Below, in pieces: positions 8,702 to 16,120 of a stretch of DNA of 45,790 bases; positions within the stretch are counted from its first letter, which is position 1; the number at the start of each line of letters is the position of its first letter. A model generated the notes under the pieces. The model saw only the letters and a list, made by a program, of their open reading frames with translations, searched no databases and was not told the origin of the DNA. The translations under genes were made by a program, and so were the position numbers. Source of the stretch: an uncultured Prevotellaceae bacterium (lineage in GTDB: Bacteria > Bacteroidota > Bacteroidia > Bacteroidales > Muribaculaceae); NCBI GenBank assembly GCA_947254205.1, contig CAMYCE010000006.1, positions 1 to 45,790 on the forward strand, given 5' to 3'.

Positions 8702-10786
8702 TTATTGTTTCTTTGAACGTTTTTTAGGGGCTGTGGCTTTACGTATTTTTTTTGCATGATTGGCATGTTCTTCGGCCAAGTCATCAAGTCCCAGTTTTTC
8801 ATAGATTGTTGCGAGAGCCTCGTGTGGCAGCGCTTGTTTTTTGTTGGCTTTGATGGCTCGTTTATAGCTCTTAATGGCTGCAGGCACATCTTTGAGATTG
8901 GCATATAGCTCGGCAAGTGCGATGTGCACCTCATAGTTTTTAGAGTCAATCTTTAAAGCCTGCTTTAATGTCAATTCGGCCTCATCGAGCTGGTCGATAG
9001 CAACAAGTAAGCGAGCCTTGCCAAGCATGGCATTGATGCAAGTGGGGTGTATGCGCAAAGCCTTGTTGTAGTTGGCCATGCCCGATTTAATGGCAATTTC
9101 ATCGAGCCGTTGCTGATGTGCTCTCCCATAGTTGGCACTCTCCTCTCCCACGAGTTCTCCCAATCCCATTGACTGGTCGCCCATGGCCACATATTCAAGT
9201 GCAAGTTCTCGCAACAATTTGTTTTGATTGTCGATCACTTCTTGCAATTTCTCCACTTGCCTTGCCATGGTGTTAAACCGTTGCAATTTCACCGCAACAA
9301 GGCGTTGCACAGCTTCACTATTGGTCACATCTTTAATATTTTTGGCCTGAACAAAACTTTCTACACAATCTCTAAATTCATTGTGATCGAAAGCGTGAAT
9401 AGCTCGACGATACAATTGTGAAGCTTTTTCCTGCTCCAAAGCATTGTCGATAATCGCTTGGTTGTTGAATTGCCGGCTAAACTCTACCACCGATGAGCTC
9501 ACAATAATGTCGCGTTCTTGCAAGGGCTTGAGCAATGTGATGCCTTCAAGCGATGTGCATCGCGATAGTGCCACATAGGTTTGCCCTCCGGTGAAAGCTC
9601 CGCCAGCAAAGTCAATCACCACCTTGTTGAAAGTGAGCCCTTGACTCTTGTGCACAGTGAGAGCCCAAGCCGGCTTAATGGGATATTGCTTGAATGTGCC
9701 CAATACATTTTCAATGATTTTTTTCTCTTTCTCATCATAGGCATATTGCACATTTTCCCATTGTTCTTGCTCCAGTTCATAGACCTCTCCATCTTCAAGA
9801 GCAACTTCCATTTTATCCTCGTTCACAAAACTCACTTTGGCAATAGTGCCATTCACCCAGCGGTTTTCTTTGTCGTTGCGTATGAAAATGACTTGCGCGC
9901 CTTCTTTAAGGGTGAGTTCCTTGCTGGTGGGCAAATCATTTTCAGGAAAATTGCCATCGATAGTGCCTTTAAAGGTAAACTCTGGAGTTTTAAGAGCGTG
10001 CATGTGCTCATCGTTGATAGCATCGACTGTGTCGCGACGTGTTGCAAGCGTGATCACAAACTCTCCTTCATCTTGATGCAAAGGGTTATACCGGCTGTTG
10101 AGTGTTGCCATATCCAATGTTGTGGCATGACTCACTCTCACACGATCAAGAAGCGAAATGAAGTTGCTGTCGGTTTGTCGATATATTTTTTTCAACTCAA
10201 TGGGCACAAGTCCCAAGCTGCCAAAAACTTTGGCATTGAAAAAATAGAATTGCGAGTACCATCGGCGCAGAATTTCGCGCATGTCGCGAGTAACCACTGG
10301 CTCAAGCTGAAAAATGTCGCCCACAAAAAGCAATTGTTTCCCACCAAAAGGCTCTCTCATGTTGCCAGAGTAAACACGCAAAACTTGGTCGATAAAATCA
10401 ATGATGTCGCAACGCACCATCGAGATTTCATCGATGATGATGAGTTCAAGATTTTGAATGAGTTTTACTTTTTCTTTGGGGTAACGCAACGACTTGCGCA
10501 TGTTGCGCGGACTATAGTCTATATCGCCAGGAATGAGAGGCTTGAATGGAATTTTAAAGAAAGAATGAAGAGTTTGCCCTCCAACGTTTACAGCTGCTAT
10601 TCCGGTGGGCGCAAGCACCACATGCTGTTTTTGGGTGTGGGCACATATATATTTCAAGAAAGTGCTTTTTCCTGTACCAGCTTTTCCCGTGAGAAATACC
10701 GAGCGATGAGTGTGTTGAATCATGTTCCATGCGTTTTGGAACTCATCGTTGTCAATGCTGATGTGTGCTGTAGTGTTATTGCTCAT
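8702..10786 (-). CDS. Pif1-like superfamily 1 DNA helicase with C-terminal TPR repeats
   Basis: A 694-residue protein. The N-terminal two thirds is a Pif1/RecD-type SF1B helicase: Walker A GKAGTGKSTFL (about residue 35), DEISMV (about 118), GDIFQLEPV (about 155) and the C-terminal motifs ALTVHKSQGLTFNKVVID and TYVALSRCTSLEGI (about 380-410). Residues from about 450 are helical, and about 575-675 form TPR-like repeats (ALRIHPTCINAMLGKARLL, ALKIDSKNYEVHIALAELY, AIKANKKQALPHEALATIY). The C-terminus is strongly basic (KKIRKATAPKKRSKKQ). Pif1 helicases unwind forked DNA and G-quadruplexes; the TPR part suggests a protein partner. The gene is expressed alone from its own promoter. An antisense frame of 415 codons on the plus strand is a shadow. 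Confidence 0.9.
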   Translation of the reverse strand: MSNNTTAHISIDNDEFQNAWNMIQHTHRSVFLTGKAGTGKSTFLKYICAHTQKQHVVLAPTGIAAVNVGGQTLHSFFKIPFKPLIPGDIDYSPRNMRKSLRYPKEKVKLIQNLELIIIDEISMVRCDIIDFIDQVLRVYSGNMREPFGGKQLLFVGDIFQLEPVVTRDMREILRRWYSQFYFFNAKVFGSLGLVPIELKKIYRQTDSNFISLLDRVRVSHATTLDMATLNSRYNPLHQDEGEFVITLATRRDTVDAINDEHMHALKTPEFTFKGTIDGNFPENDLPTSKELTLKEGAQVIFIRNDKENRWVNGTIAKVSFVNEDKMEVALEDGEVYELEQEQWENVQYAYDEKEKKIIENVLGTFKQYPIKPAWALTVHKSQGLTFNKVVIDFAGGAFTGGQTYVALSRCTSLEGITLLKPLQERDIIVSSSVVEFSRQFNNQAIIDNALEQEKASQLYRRAIHAFDHNEFRDCVESFVQAKNIKDVTNSEAVQRLVAVKLQRFNTMARQVEKLQEVIDNQNKLLRELALEYVAMGDQSMGLGELVGEESANYGRAHQQRLDEIAIKSGMANYNKALRIHPTCINAMLGKARLLVAIDQLDEAELTLKQALKIDSKNYEVHIALAELYANLKDVPAAIKSYKRAIKANKKQALPHEALATIYEKLGLDDLAEEHANHAKKIRKATAPKKRSKKQ

Positions 10787-10814
10787 GAAAAAAACTGCTA
10801 TGAAATTGGAGTAT

Positions 10815-10845
10815 CAAAAATACGATAAAAAGCCGAACTATGCAA
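10815..10845 (-). promoter_or_regulatory. Promoter of the helicase gene
   Basis: On the minus strand, TTG (10843-10845) is followed after exactly 20 nt by TATTTTTG (10815-10822), matching the Bacteroidota -33/-7 arrangement. It lies 28 bp before the ATG at 10786. Confidence 0.7.
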
Positions 10846-10889
10846 CTCTCCAGTAAAGCATTCCACCACTATTCTCCTATTAAAAGAGA

Positions 10890-10921
10890 GAGAGATGACA
10901 AGTTGATGCTTGCCACCTCTC
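10890..10921 (-). terminator. Intrinsic terminator of the FadL-like porin gene
   Basis: A 13-bp stem (10890-10902 with 10909-10921, two G-U pairs when read as minus-strand RNA) closes a 6-nt loop. The minus strand continues TCTTTTAATA. It lies 49 bp beyond the stop of the gene ending at 10971 and upstream of the helicase promoter. Confidence 0.75.
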
Positions 10922-10970
10922 CTTGAGTTTAGCAGGAGTGTGCTATCGAAATTTCTACGTTCCTTTTTTT

Positions 10971-12560
10971 TTAGAAACGGAATCCCATAGTCATCACCAC
11001 CCTATTGTTGTTGTCTTTAACTTCGCTATTCACGTTTTGCTCAACTCCACCACGATAAACATTGGGAGAGAAGGCATTAAACACGCTTGTGCGAGCTTTG
11101 TGCACATAGGCCATATCGGCATAAAACGACTTGTAGTGATAGCCCAAACCAAGGGTCACATATTGCACGCTCTTGTCATACTCATAGGCAGGGTTGCTAC
11201 TCACTGTGGTAATGTTCATGAGATTGTCGCGCACAGCTGCTTTCACAGGCGAAGTTTGATAGGAATAACCTGCACGCACGCTCCAGTTAGGGTCAACTCG
11301 ATATTCACCACCAAGGCGGAAGATGTGGCTGGCTTGGAAATAATCTTTCATGCGATTGGTCACATCTACATATTCACGGCCGGCATCGTTGCCCACTCTC
11401 ATGCTATTGGCCCCAACATATTCATAGTCGAAGCTAACAAGACCTTCACGGCCAATCACGCCTGCAATGCTACCAATAAAACGCCATGGGGTGCTAAAGG
11501 TGTAGCGAGCCTCGTCCCAAATGTCGCCATTACCGGTTTGCTTTTCTCCATTGTAGCGGTTATTGCCACTACCCACCATTTCAAAGCTGGCCACAGTTTT
11601 GTAGATGTCGCGCATGTCATAGTAGGTTGGTGTGTGGAAAGCAGCGCCCAAGCGTAGCTCATTGATGGGCTTAACAATCAAGCCAAGTTTGAAATTATAG
11701 CCTGTGCCAGTAGTGTGGAGCGAATTCACATAGCCAAAGTTGGCGTTGCCCACTTCAATAGTGCCATCATTCTTGGCATAGTCAAAAATATAGGCATTGT
11801 TGAGTGATTCGCCATAATACATGTAGTTGTCATAGTTCATATCGACAATGCCAACGCCAGCACCCCAAAACACCTTGTTGAGGAAATTACCACCCAAGTT
11901 GATGCTATATTCATCGGTGTGTCCGCTTTGCACCACCTCATATTCGGCTTTGCCTTGTGTGCCATCGCCATAGAGCCCCTGCCAACCACCATTGTTGTAG
12001 TTGATGAGATAGGAGTCATAGGACAAAATACTGCTCCAAGGAGCCATGCTGTCATAATAAGGATTATACTTGTCGGTTATTGCCAAATCACTGGGCTTGT
12101 TGTTGCCGGTGTAGTAGGCAATGTGATTGGTGATAGAGGTGGGAATGTTGCCCGAAACTCCGCGATAGTGACGTTGAAAATCATTGTTGCGGCTATAGGA
12201 AAAGCCTATGTTGAAGTTGGACATTGTTTCGCTTCCCAATTTAAATGCTCCCACATAGCCCACACTATTCACATTGAGGCGTGTTTTGTTGTCGGCCGAG
12301 AGGTTGGGCGTTTTGTTGGAATTAAAATCGAGGCTTAATGTGATGCCGGCATCGCTACTGCGATACACACCTATACCGGCGGGGTTTTGATTGAGTGTAG
12401 AAATATCACCACCCAATGCACCAAAGGCGCCTGCCATCGATTGAAAACGTGCTGTGCCTCGCAATTCGGTTTGCGACATTTGCAAAGCGTCAAAAGTTTC
12501 TTGTGCTTCTGCTATCATGGGCAGACCGCAAGCGAGCAGTCCTAAAAAAATCTTTTTCAT
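10971..12560 (-). CDS. Outer membrane beta-barrel protein of the OmpP1/FadL/TodX type
   Basis: A 529-residue outer-membrane protein. It starts with a clear signal peptide (MKKIFLGLLACGLPMIAEA, then QETFDALQMSQ). Shortly after comes the family motif for the N-terminal hatch: GTARFQSMAGAFGALGGDIS followed by TLNQNPAGIGVY. The remainder alternates aromatic and polar residues as expected of beta strands (GFSYSRNNDFQ, YVTLGLGYHYKSFYADMAYV) and ends in Phe (VVMTMGFRF), the usual barrel-insertion signal. FadL relatives import hydrophobic molecules such as long-chain fatty acids; the actual substrate here is unknown. The upstream gene on the same strand has a terminator between, so this is probably its own transcript. 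Confidence 0.87.
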   Translation of the reverse strand: MKKIFLGLLACGLPMIAEAQETFDALQMSQTELRGTARFQSMAGAFGALGGDISTLNQNPAGIGVYRSSDAGITLSLDFNSNKTPNLSADNKTRLNVNSVGYVGAFKLGSETMSNFNIGFSYSRNNDFQRHYRGVSGNIPTSITNHIAYYTGNNKPSDLAITDKYNPYYDSMAPWSSILSYDSYLINYNNGGWQGLYGDGTQGKAEYEVVQSGHTDEYSINLGGNFLNKVFWGAGVGIVDMNYDNYMYYGESLNNAYIFDYAKNDGTIEVGNANFGYVNSLHTTGTGYNFKLGLIVKPINELRLGAAFHTPTYYDMRDIYKTVASFEMVGSGNNRYNGEKQTGNGDIWDEARYTFSTPWRFIGSIAGVIGREGLVSFDYEYVGANSMRVGNDAGREYVDVTNRMKDYFQASHIFRLGGEYRVDPNWSVRAGYSYQTSPVKAAVRDNLMNITTVSSNPAYEYDKSVQYVTLGLGYHYKSFYADMAYVHKARTSVFNAFSPNVYRGGVEQNVNSEVKDNNNRVVMTMGFRF

Positions 12561-12606
12561 TTTTCAGATGTTTAAAAGTAATAGCTACTAATTGATTGGC
12601 ATAAGA

Positions 12607-12636
12607 AAAGCCCATGTGCTCATACACATGAGCTTT
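12607..12636 (-). terminator. Intrinsic terminator of the Tyr/Gly-rich protein gene
   Basis: AAAGCCCATGTG (12607-12618) pairs with CACATGAGCTTT (12625-12636) over 12 bp with one G-U pair and a 6-nt loop. On the minus strand it runs into TTTTCTTAT. It lies 44 bp beyond the stop at 12680. Confidence 0.75.
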
Positions 12637-12679
12637 CCTGCGATTATCAATCTCTAAAATGTGAATATTTTGCTTGTTA

Positions 12680-13819
12680 TTAACGACGATGTCCTCCGCC
12701 TCCCGAGAAACCTCCGCCTCCGGTGTGAGTGTTACCATAGCTACTGCGACCAGTGCTCACCGAGGGGGTGTAGGAAGGTGTGTAGCTACTGCGACTCGAC
12801 GAATAGGATCGACTTGGGGCGTTATAGATGCGGGGAGAAGGCTCGCTCACGGTAGCCGACGGACGACGCCCCATTGATGTTGAGCTGTTGTAGCGTTGAG
12901 CAGGAACATTATAGGCCGAGCGATGCGTGCCACTCAAGTTCACACTACGCGACCCCATGTTACCACTGGCGATGCTATTGCCATAGTTGCGTCCACCACT
13001 ATTGATACCGTGTGAAGTTGTGTAGCTGCCCGGGCGGCGACCCATGCCTGTTGAAGAGGCATAACCAGGGCGGGTAGTGCTACCTGCATTGGCATAGCCA
13101 CCTTGTGGGCGACGGCCTCCTGCACTGCGACTGTCATATCGATAGTAGCTATGAGCCCAATAGGAATGTCCCCAACCATAGTCAAACCAGTCGGGACCAT
13201 ACCAGCGTGCATACCAAGGATCATACCAACTCGACCAACCACAATACCAGCCAGGATAGAGTCCGCCACGCCAACCCCACAAGCGGTTGATGCCCATATA
13301 CCAGTCGTTGTAGTAATAAGGACCATACCAGTTGGAATACCATGGGTCGTTCCATGCATAGTAGCCCCAACCCATCGAAGGTCCCCAATAGGATCCTATC
13401 ACAAGGTTCACTGTGGGAGCAGTGTCGTAGTAGAGGGTGATGAGCTCTTGGTCGCCCGATCCATCTACCACATTGGGATTATAAAAACGTTGAATGCGTT
13501 GTGTGTTGGAAAAAGAGTTTTGCTCTTCATTATAAGTCGCAGTATCGGTCCCATAAGGAGTTGAGCTGTTCACACCACGGCGGTTATACTCATCTTCGTT
13601 GCGTGTGGTAGAGCTCTCCCCTGTCACAATTTGATAGCGACGAGGTTGAGCTTTGGCCACCCTGCCCGATGAAGCTGTTGATGCTGTAGTGGAGTATTGG
13701 GGAGCTACTTTTCTCGACGATGATGCATCGAAGTAGATGTCATCATAATCTTGTGCCATAGCCAAAGAAGCAGAACCTAAGGCAAAGACACCAATTAATG
13801 TTAAGAATCTGTGCTTCAT
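12680..13819 (-). CDS. Exported low-complexity protein rich in Tyr, Trp, Gly and Ser
   Basis: A 379-residue protein with a signal peptide (MKHRFLTLIGVFALGSASLAMA, cut before QDYDD). A short acidic/Ser segment is followed by a hydrophobic stretch (LITLYYDTAPTVNLVIGSYW, about 128-147). Next comes an exceptional aromatic region of about 95 residues made of Tyr, Trp, Gly and Asp (WYSNWYGPYYYNDWYMGIN, WYDPWYARWYGPDWFDYGWG). The C-terminal 150 residues are Ser/Arg/Gly/Tyr-rich and end GGGGFSGGGGHRR. Similar proteins occur in other Bacteroidales as uncharacterised exported proteins, sometimes loosely labelled 'vitellogenin II precursor'; no function follows. The composition suggests a disordered, adhesive or matrix-like surface protein, which is only inference. 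No consensus -7 box is visible upstream. Confidence 0.75.
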   Translation of the reverse strand: MKHRFLTLIGVFALGSASLAMAQDYDDIYFDASSSRKVAPQYSTTASTASSGRVAKAQPRRYQIVTGESSTTRNEDEYNRRGVNSSTPYGTDTATYNEEQNSFSNTQRIQRFYNPNVVDGSGDQELITLYYDTAPTVNLVIGSYWGPSMGWGYYAWNDPWYSNWYGPYYYNDWYMGINRLWGWRGGLYPGWYCGWSSWYDPWYARWYGPDWFDYGWGHSYWAHSYYRYDSRSAGGRRPQGGYANAGSTTRPGYASSTGMGRRPGSYTTSHGINSGGRNYGNSIASGNMGSRSVNLSGTHRSAYNVPAQRYNSSTSMGRRPSATVSEPSPRIYNAPSRSYSSSRSSYTPSYTPSVSTGRSSYGNTHTGGGGFSGGGGHRR

Positions 13820-14051
13820 GTCACTTGTTTTTTAGAATTTACATTCATATTCTTGTATTCATTAGACCACAAAAAAATGCCAAAGTTTAAATTTGCAATA
13901 AAAATAAAAAACATTTTCAATATTTCCAAAATTTAGCAGTGAAAATTCTTTTTTTTCGACATCACGAATGCTTTGATGAGGCGTTTTGAGCATTGCGAGT
14001 AAGGCGAAAGAGTTGTCGTGTCATCGAGAGTTGTTACACTTTTTTTGAAAG
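13820..14051. other. Divergent AT-rich intergenic region
   Basis: About 230 bp between the aromatic-rich protein gene and the CvfB promoter. It is A/T-rich with several homopolymer tracts (for example TTCTTTTTTTTCGAC near 13946). I see no gene, repeat or convincing hairpin. Confidence 0.4.
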
Positions 14052-14082
14052 TTGTGCAAACAGAAAATTATTATTACTTTTG
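14052..14082 (+). promoter_or_regulatory. Promoter of the cvfB-like gene
   Basis: TTG (14052-14054), a 20-nt spacer and TACTTTTG (14075-14082) match the -33/-7 consensus. The predicted transcript starts near 14088-14090, upstream of the ATG at 14117. Confidence 0.7.
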
Positions 14083-14116
14083 TTAGCTCTGAAAGTCACT
14101 CAGGGTGGCCCATGAG

Positions 14117-14959
14117 ATGAAAAATATGATTAAAATAGGACAATACAACGACTTGAGAGTTAACCGATTTGTCGATTTCGGTGTTTATCTTTGCGATGAA
14201 GAAGAAAATGAAGTGCTCATGCCCAAACGCTATCTTGTGGGCAATGAGCAAATTGATGATATTTTACACGTTTTTGTGTATCACGACTCTGAAGATCGCC
14301 CTATCGCTACAACCGACAAGCCCCTTGCCTTAGTTGGCGACTTTGCCCTCATGCGTGTCAATCAAGTGAATGCTGTGGGAGCTTTTCTTGAATGGGGCTT
14401 GGCTGGCAAAGAGTTGCTCGTGCCTTTTAGGGAGCAACGTGTGAGCATGAAAGCTGGTCGCAGCTACATTGTATATGTCTACATCGACGACAACACGGGG
14501 CGCGTGGTGGCATCGGCTAAATTAGATAAATTTTTGGGCAACAAACTTCCTCATTACTATCACCGTCAAAAAGTTGACCTGCTGGTAGTGCAACGCACCG
14601 AGCTGGGCTATAAAATAATAGTCGACAACTTGCATTGGGGGTTGATATATAGTAATGAAATTTATAAAGACCTCAATGTGGGAGACAGGCACATTGGCTT
14701 CATCAAGCAAGTGAGGAATGACGGGAAAATAGACGTGACAATTGAAAAAATTGAAAAAATGCGTGTTGACGACCTATCCTCTCTCATTCTCAACTATTTG
14801 CAATCACATGGTGGCCACATGAAACTTTCCGACAAAAGCGACCCTCAAGAAATCATGGAGACTTTTAATTGTAGCAAAAAAGACTTTAAAAAAGCGATTG
14901 GAAGTTTATATAAACAAAAAAAAGTGATTTTGGACAAAGAATCTACACGTCTTGTCTGA
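14117..14959 (+). CDS. S1-type RNA-binding protein of the CvfB/YitL family
   Basis: A 280-residue protein. The N-terminal half contains OB/S1-like folds (MIKIGQYNDLRVNRFVDFGV at the start, then DFALMRVNQVNAVGAFLEWG and KELLVPFREQRVSMKAGRSY). A third S1-like domain covers about 145-215 (LGYKIIVDNLHWGLIYSNEI, KDLNVGDRHIGFIKQVRNDG). The C-terminal 60 residues form a winged helix (SDPQEIMETFNCSKKDFKKA), as in CvfB. CvfB of Gram-positive bacteria binds RNA and affects virulence-factor expression; the role in Bacteroidales is unknown. The open frame extends upstream to a GTG at 14105; ATG 14117 or 14126 is more likely. The YqaA gene follows 49 bp later, probably in the same transcript. Confidence 0.88.
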   Translation: MKNMIKIGQYNDLRVNRFVDFGVYLCDEEENEVLMPKRYLVGNEQIDDILHVFVYHDSEDRPIATTDKPLALVGDFALMRVNQVNAVGAFLEWGLAGKELLVPFREQRVSMKAGRSYIVYVYIDDNTGRVVASAKLDKFLGNKLPHYYHRQKVDLLVVQRTELGYKIIVDNLHWGLIYSNEIYKDLNVGDRHIGFIKQVRNDGKIDVTIEKIEKMRVDDLSSLILNYLQSHGGHMKLSDKSDPQEIMETFNCSKKDFKKAIGSLYKQKKVILDKESTRLV

Positions 14960-15008
14960 ATCACAACAACTTGATTAAGTTAGAGCTTTAACATTTTTTA
15001 TCGATCTT

Positions 15009-15476
15009 ATGGAGGCTTTTGTAGATTTCTTTGTACAATGGGGATATTTAGGACTCTTTTTGGGTTCGTTTTTAGCAGGTAGTCTTGTGCCCTTTAGCTC
15101 CGAGGCGCTACTTGTTGTGTGTGTTGGCCCTCTTGATTTAAATCCACTTTGGTGCTTGGTTGTGGCTGTGCTGGGCAATGTTTCGGGCGGCATGACCTGC
15201 TATTGGTTTGGACATTTGGGAAACATGGAGTGGATCAAGCGATACACACATGTCAAAGAAGAGCAGCTCGAAAAAGCCAAGCGATGGGTGCAAGGAAGCT
15301 GGGGAGCTTGGGTTTCTTTTTTTGGATTTATACCTCTTTTAGGCACTGCTATTATTGTAGCTTTGGGATATTTGCGCGCCAATTTGCCCATCACTTTCAT
15401 TGGCATGACCACAGGAAAAATTCTTCGCTATGCCGCTATCATTTGGGGCGTTGAGTGGATTGGAACATTTATATAA
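15009..15476 (+). CDS. YqaA-family (DedA/SNARE-associated-like) inner membrane protein
   Basis: A 155-residue membrane protein. It shows hydrophobic segments at about 10-40 (GYLGLFLGSFLAGSLVPFSS), 45-70 (LWCLVVAVLGNVSGGMTCYW), 105-125 (FFGFIPLLGTAIIVALGYLR) and 130-150. The FLAGSLVPFSSEALL segment and the GNxxGG motif are typical of YqaA, a short relative of the DedA/VTT superfamily. VTT proteins are linked to lipid scrambling or flipping and membrane homeostasis, and YqaA itself has no settled function. The ATG at 15009 gives a normal N-terminus. It probably shares a transcript with the CvfB gene upstream. No terminator is evident after it. Confidence 0.85.
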   Translation: MEAFVDFFVQWGYLGLFLGSFLAGSLVPFSSEALLVVCVGPLDLNPLWCLVVAVLGNVSGGMTCYWFGHLGNMEWIKRYTHVKEEQLEKAKRWVQGSWGAWVSFFGFIPLLGTAIIVALGYLRANLPITFIGMTTGKILRYAAIIWGVEWIGTFI

Positions 15477-15503
15477 CTCCCCAACTACAATTCTTGACAA
15501 GTA

Positions 15504-15537
15504 ATTTGCCATTGGCATTTTTTTTTATTTATATTTG
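15504..15537 (+). promoter_or_regulatory. Orphan promoter ahead of the DUF853 remnant
   Basis: TTTG (15504-15507), a 22-nt spacer and TATATTTG (15530-15537) resemble a Bacteroidota promoter. It faces the degraded DUF853 fragment and may be its original promoter. An ATG at 15542 just after it is followed by only three codons before a stop. Confidence 0.4.
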
Positions 15538-15579
15538 TCACATGACGCAGGCATAGCCTTTATTCATTGATTTCGATAA

Positions 15580-15831
15580 TTGCTAACTAAAATTTGTCAG
15601 GCAGGAGTGCCGTGTTTCATGCCCGACATGAAGGGCGACTTGAGTGGAATCAGCCAAGCAGGAAAACTCAATGGCTTTATTGAAAAGCTAATCACCGAAT
15701 TTGGACTCGAAAATCCTCAGTTTCAGGCTTGCCCTGTGCGTTTCTTCGACGTGTATGGCGAGCAAGGACATGCTTCAAAATATGGAACTCCGCAGGACAA
15801 CAGAGTTGAGTTTTACTACATCAACTATTAA
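15580..15831 (+). pseudogene. Remnant of a DUF853/YjgR HerA-like ATPase gene
   Basis: Translation from 15598 reads QAGVPCFMPDMKGDLSGISQ, then AGKLNGF and CPVRFFDVYGEQGHASKYGT. This matches the stretch just after Walker A in DUF853 (HerA-HP, YjgR) ATPases, where members read AGVPVF-ADVKGDLSG and FWDVFGEQGHP. Only about 70 of roughly 500 residues survive. The Walker A segment that should come just before is absent, the frame opens only from a TTG at 15580, and it stops at 15829-15831 after an unrelated tail. I see no downstream continuation (Walker B, Arg finger) before the next gene. Internal deletion on both sides is the simplest reading. A short expressed peptide cannot be excluded. Confidence 0.7.
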
Positions 15832-15994
15832 TCGATTCATTGGAATTGGTGGAAAAGGAATCCCATGTTTGGTGGCAAGATAAATGAGTTTTTTTTAAAA
15901 AGCTGTTGGCTAAACTCTGACATTGCATCGCCAGCAATAGCAAAGAGTGAGAGCTGTTGGTGAAGAACGCCTTACTTTTTCCTGCAAAAGCAAC

Positions 15995-16022
15995 TTGAAA
16001 TGTAAATAATTTTATACCTTTG
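15995..16022 (+). promoter_or_regulatory. Promoter of the two-gene secreted-protein operon
   Basis: TACCTTTG (16015-16022) matches TAnnTTTG, with TTG at 15995-15997 (17-nt spacer, slightly short). It implies a leader of roughly 90 nt before the ATG at 16121. Confidence 0.5.
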
Positions 16023-16120
16023 TGAATAATCTGAAAAAACAGTGCTCACACTCAAGATGAGTGTGGGGTGCAATAATCCTGCAATGTGAAACATTAAATT
16101 ATCAATATATTACAAAAACT

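Noticed and set aside
9581..10828. 415-codon open frame on the plus strand
   Set aside because: It runs antisense to the helicase gene, which has all SF1 motifs; the antisense translation shows no domain and has shadow composition.
10923..11657. 244-codon plus-strand open frame
   Set aside because: Antisense to the FadL-like porin gene, and it would begin just after a terminator hairpin of the opposite strand.
15838..16010. Possible continuation of the DUF853 remnant
   Set aside because: Translations in all three forward frames gave no further match to the family that I could recognise.
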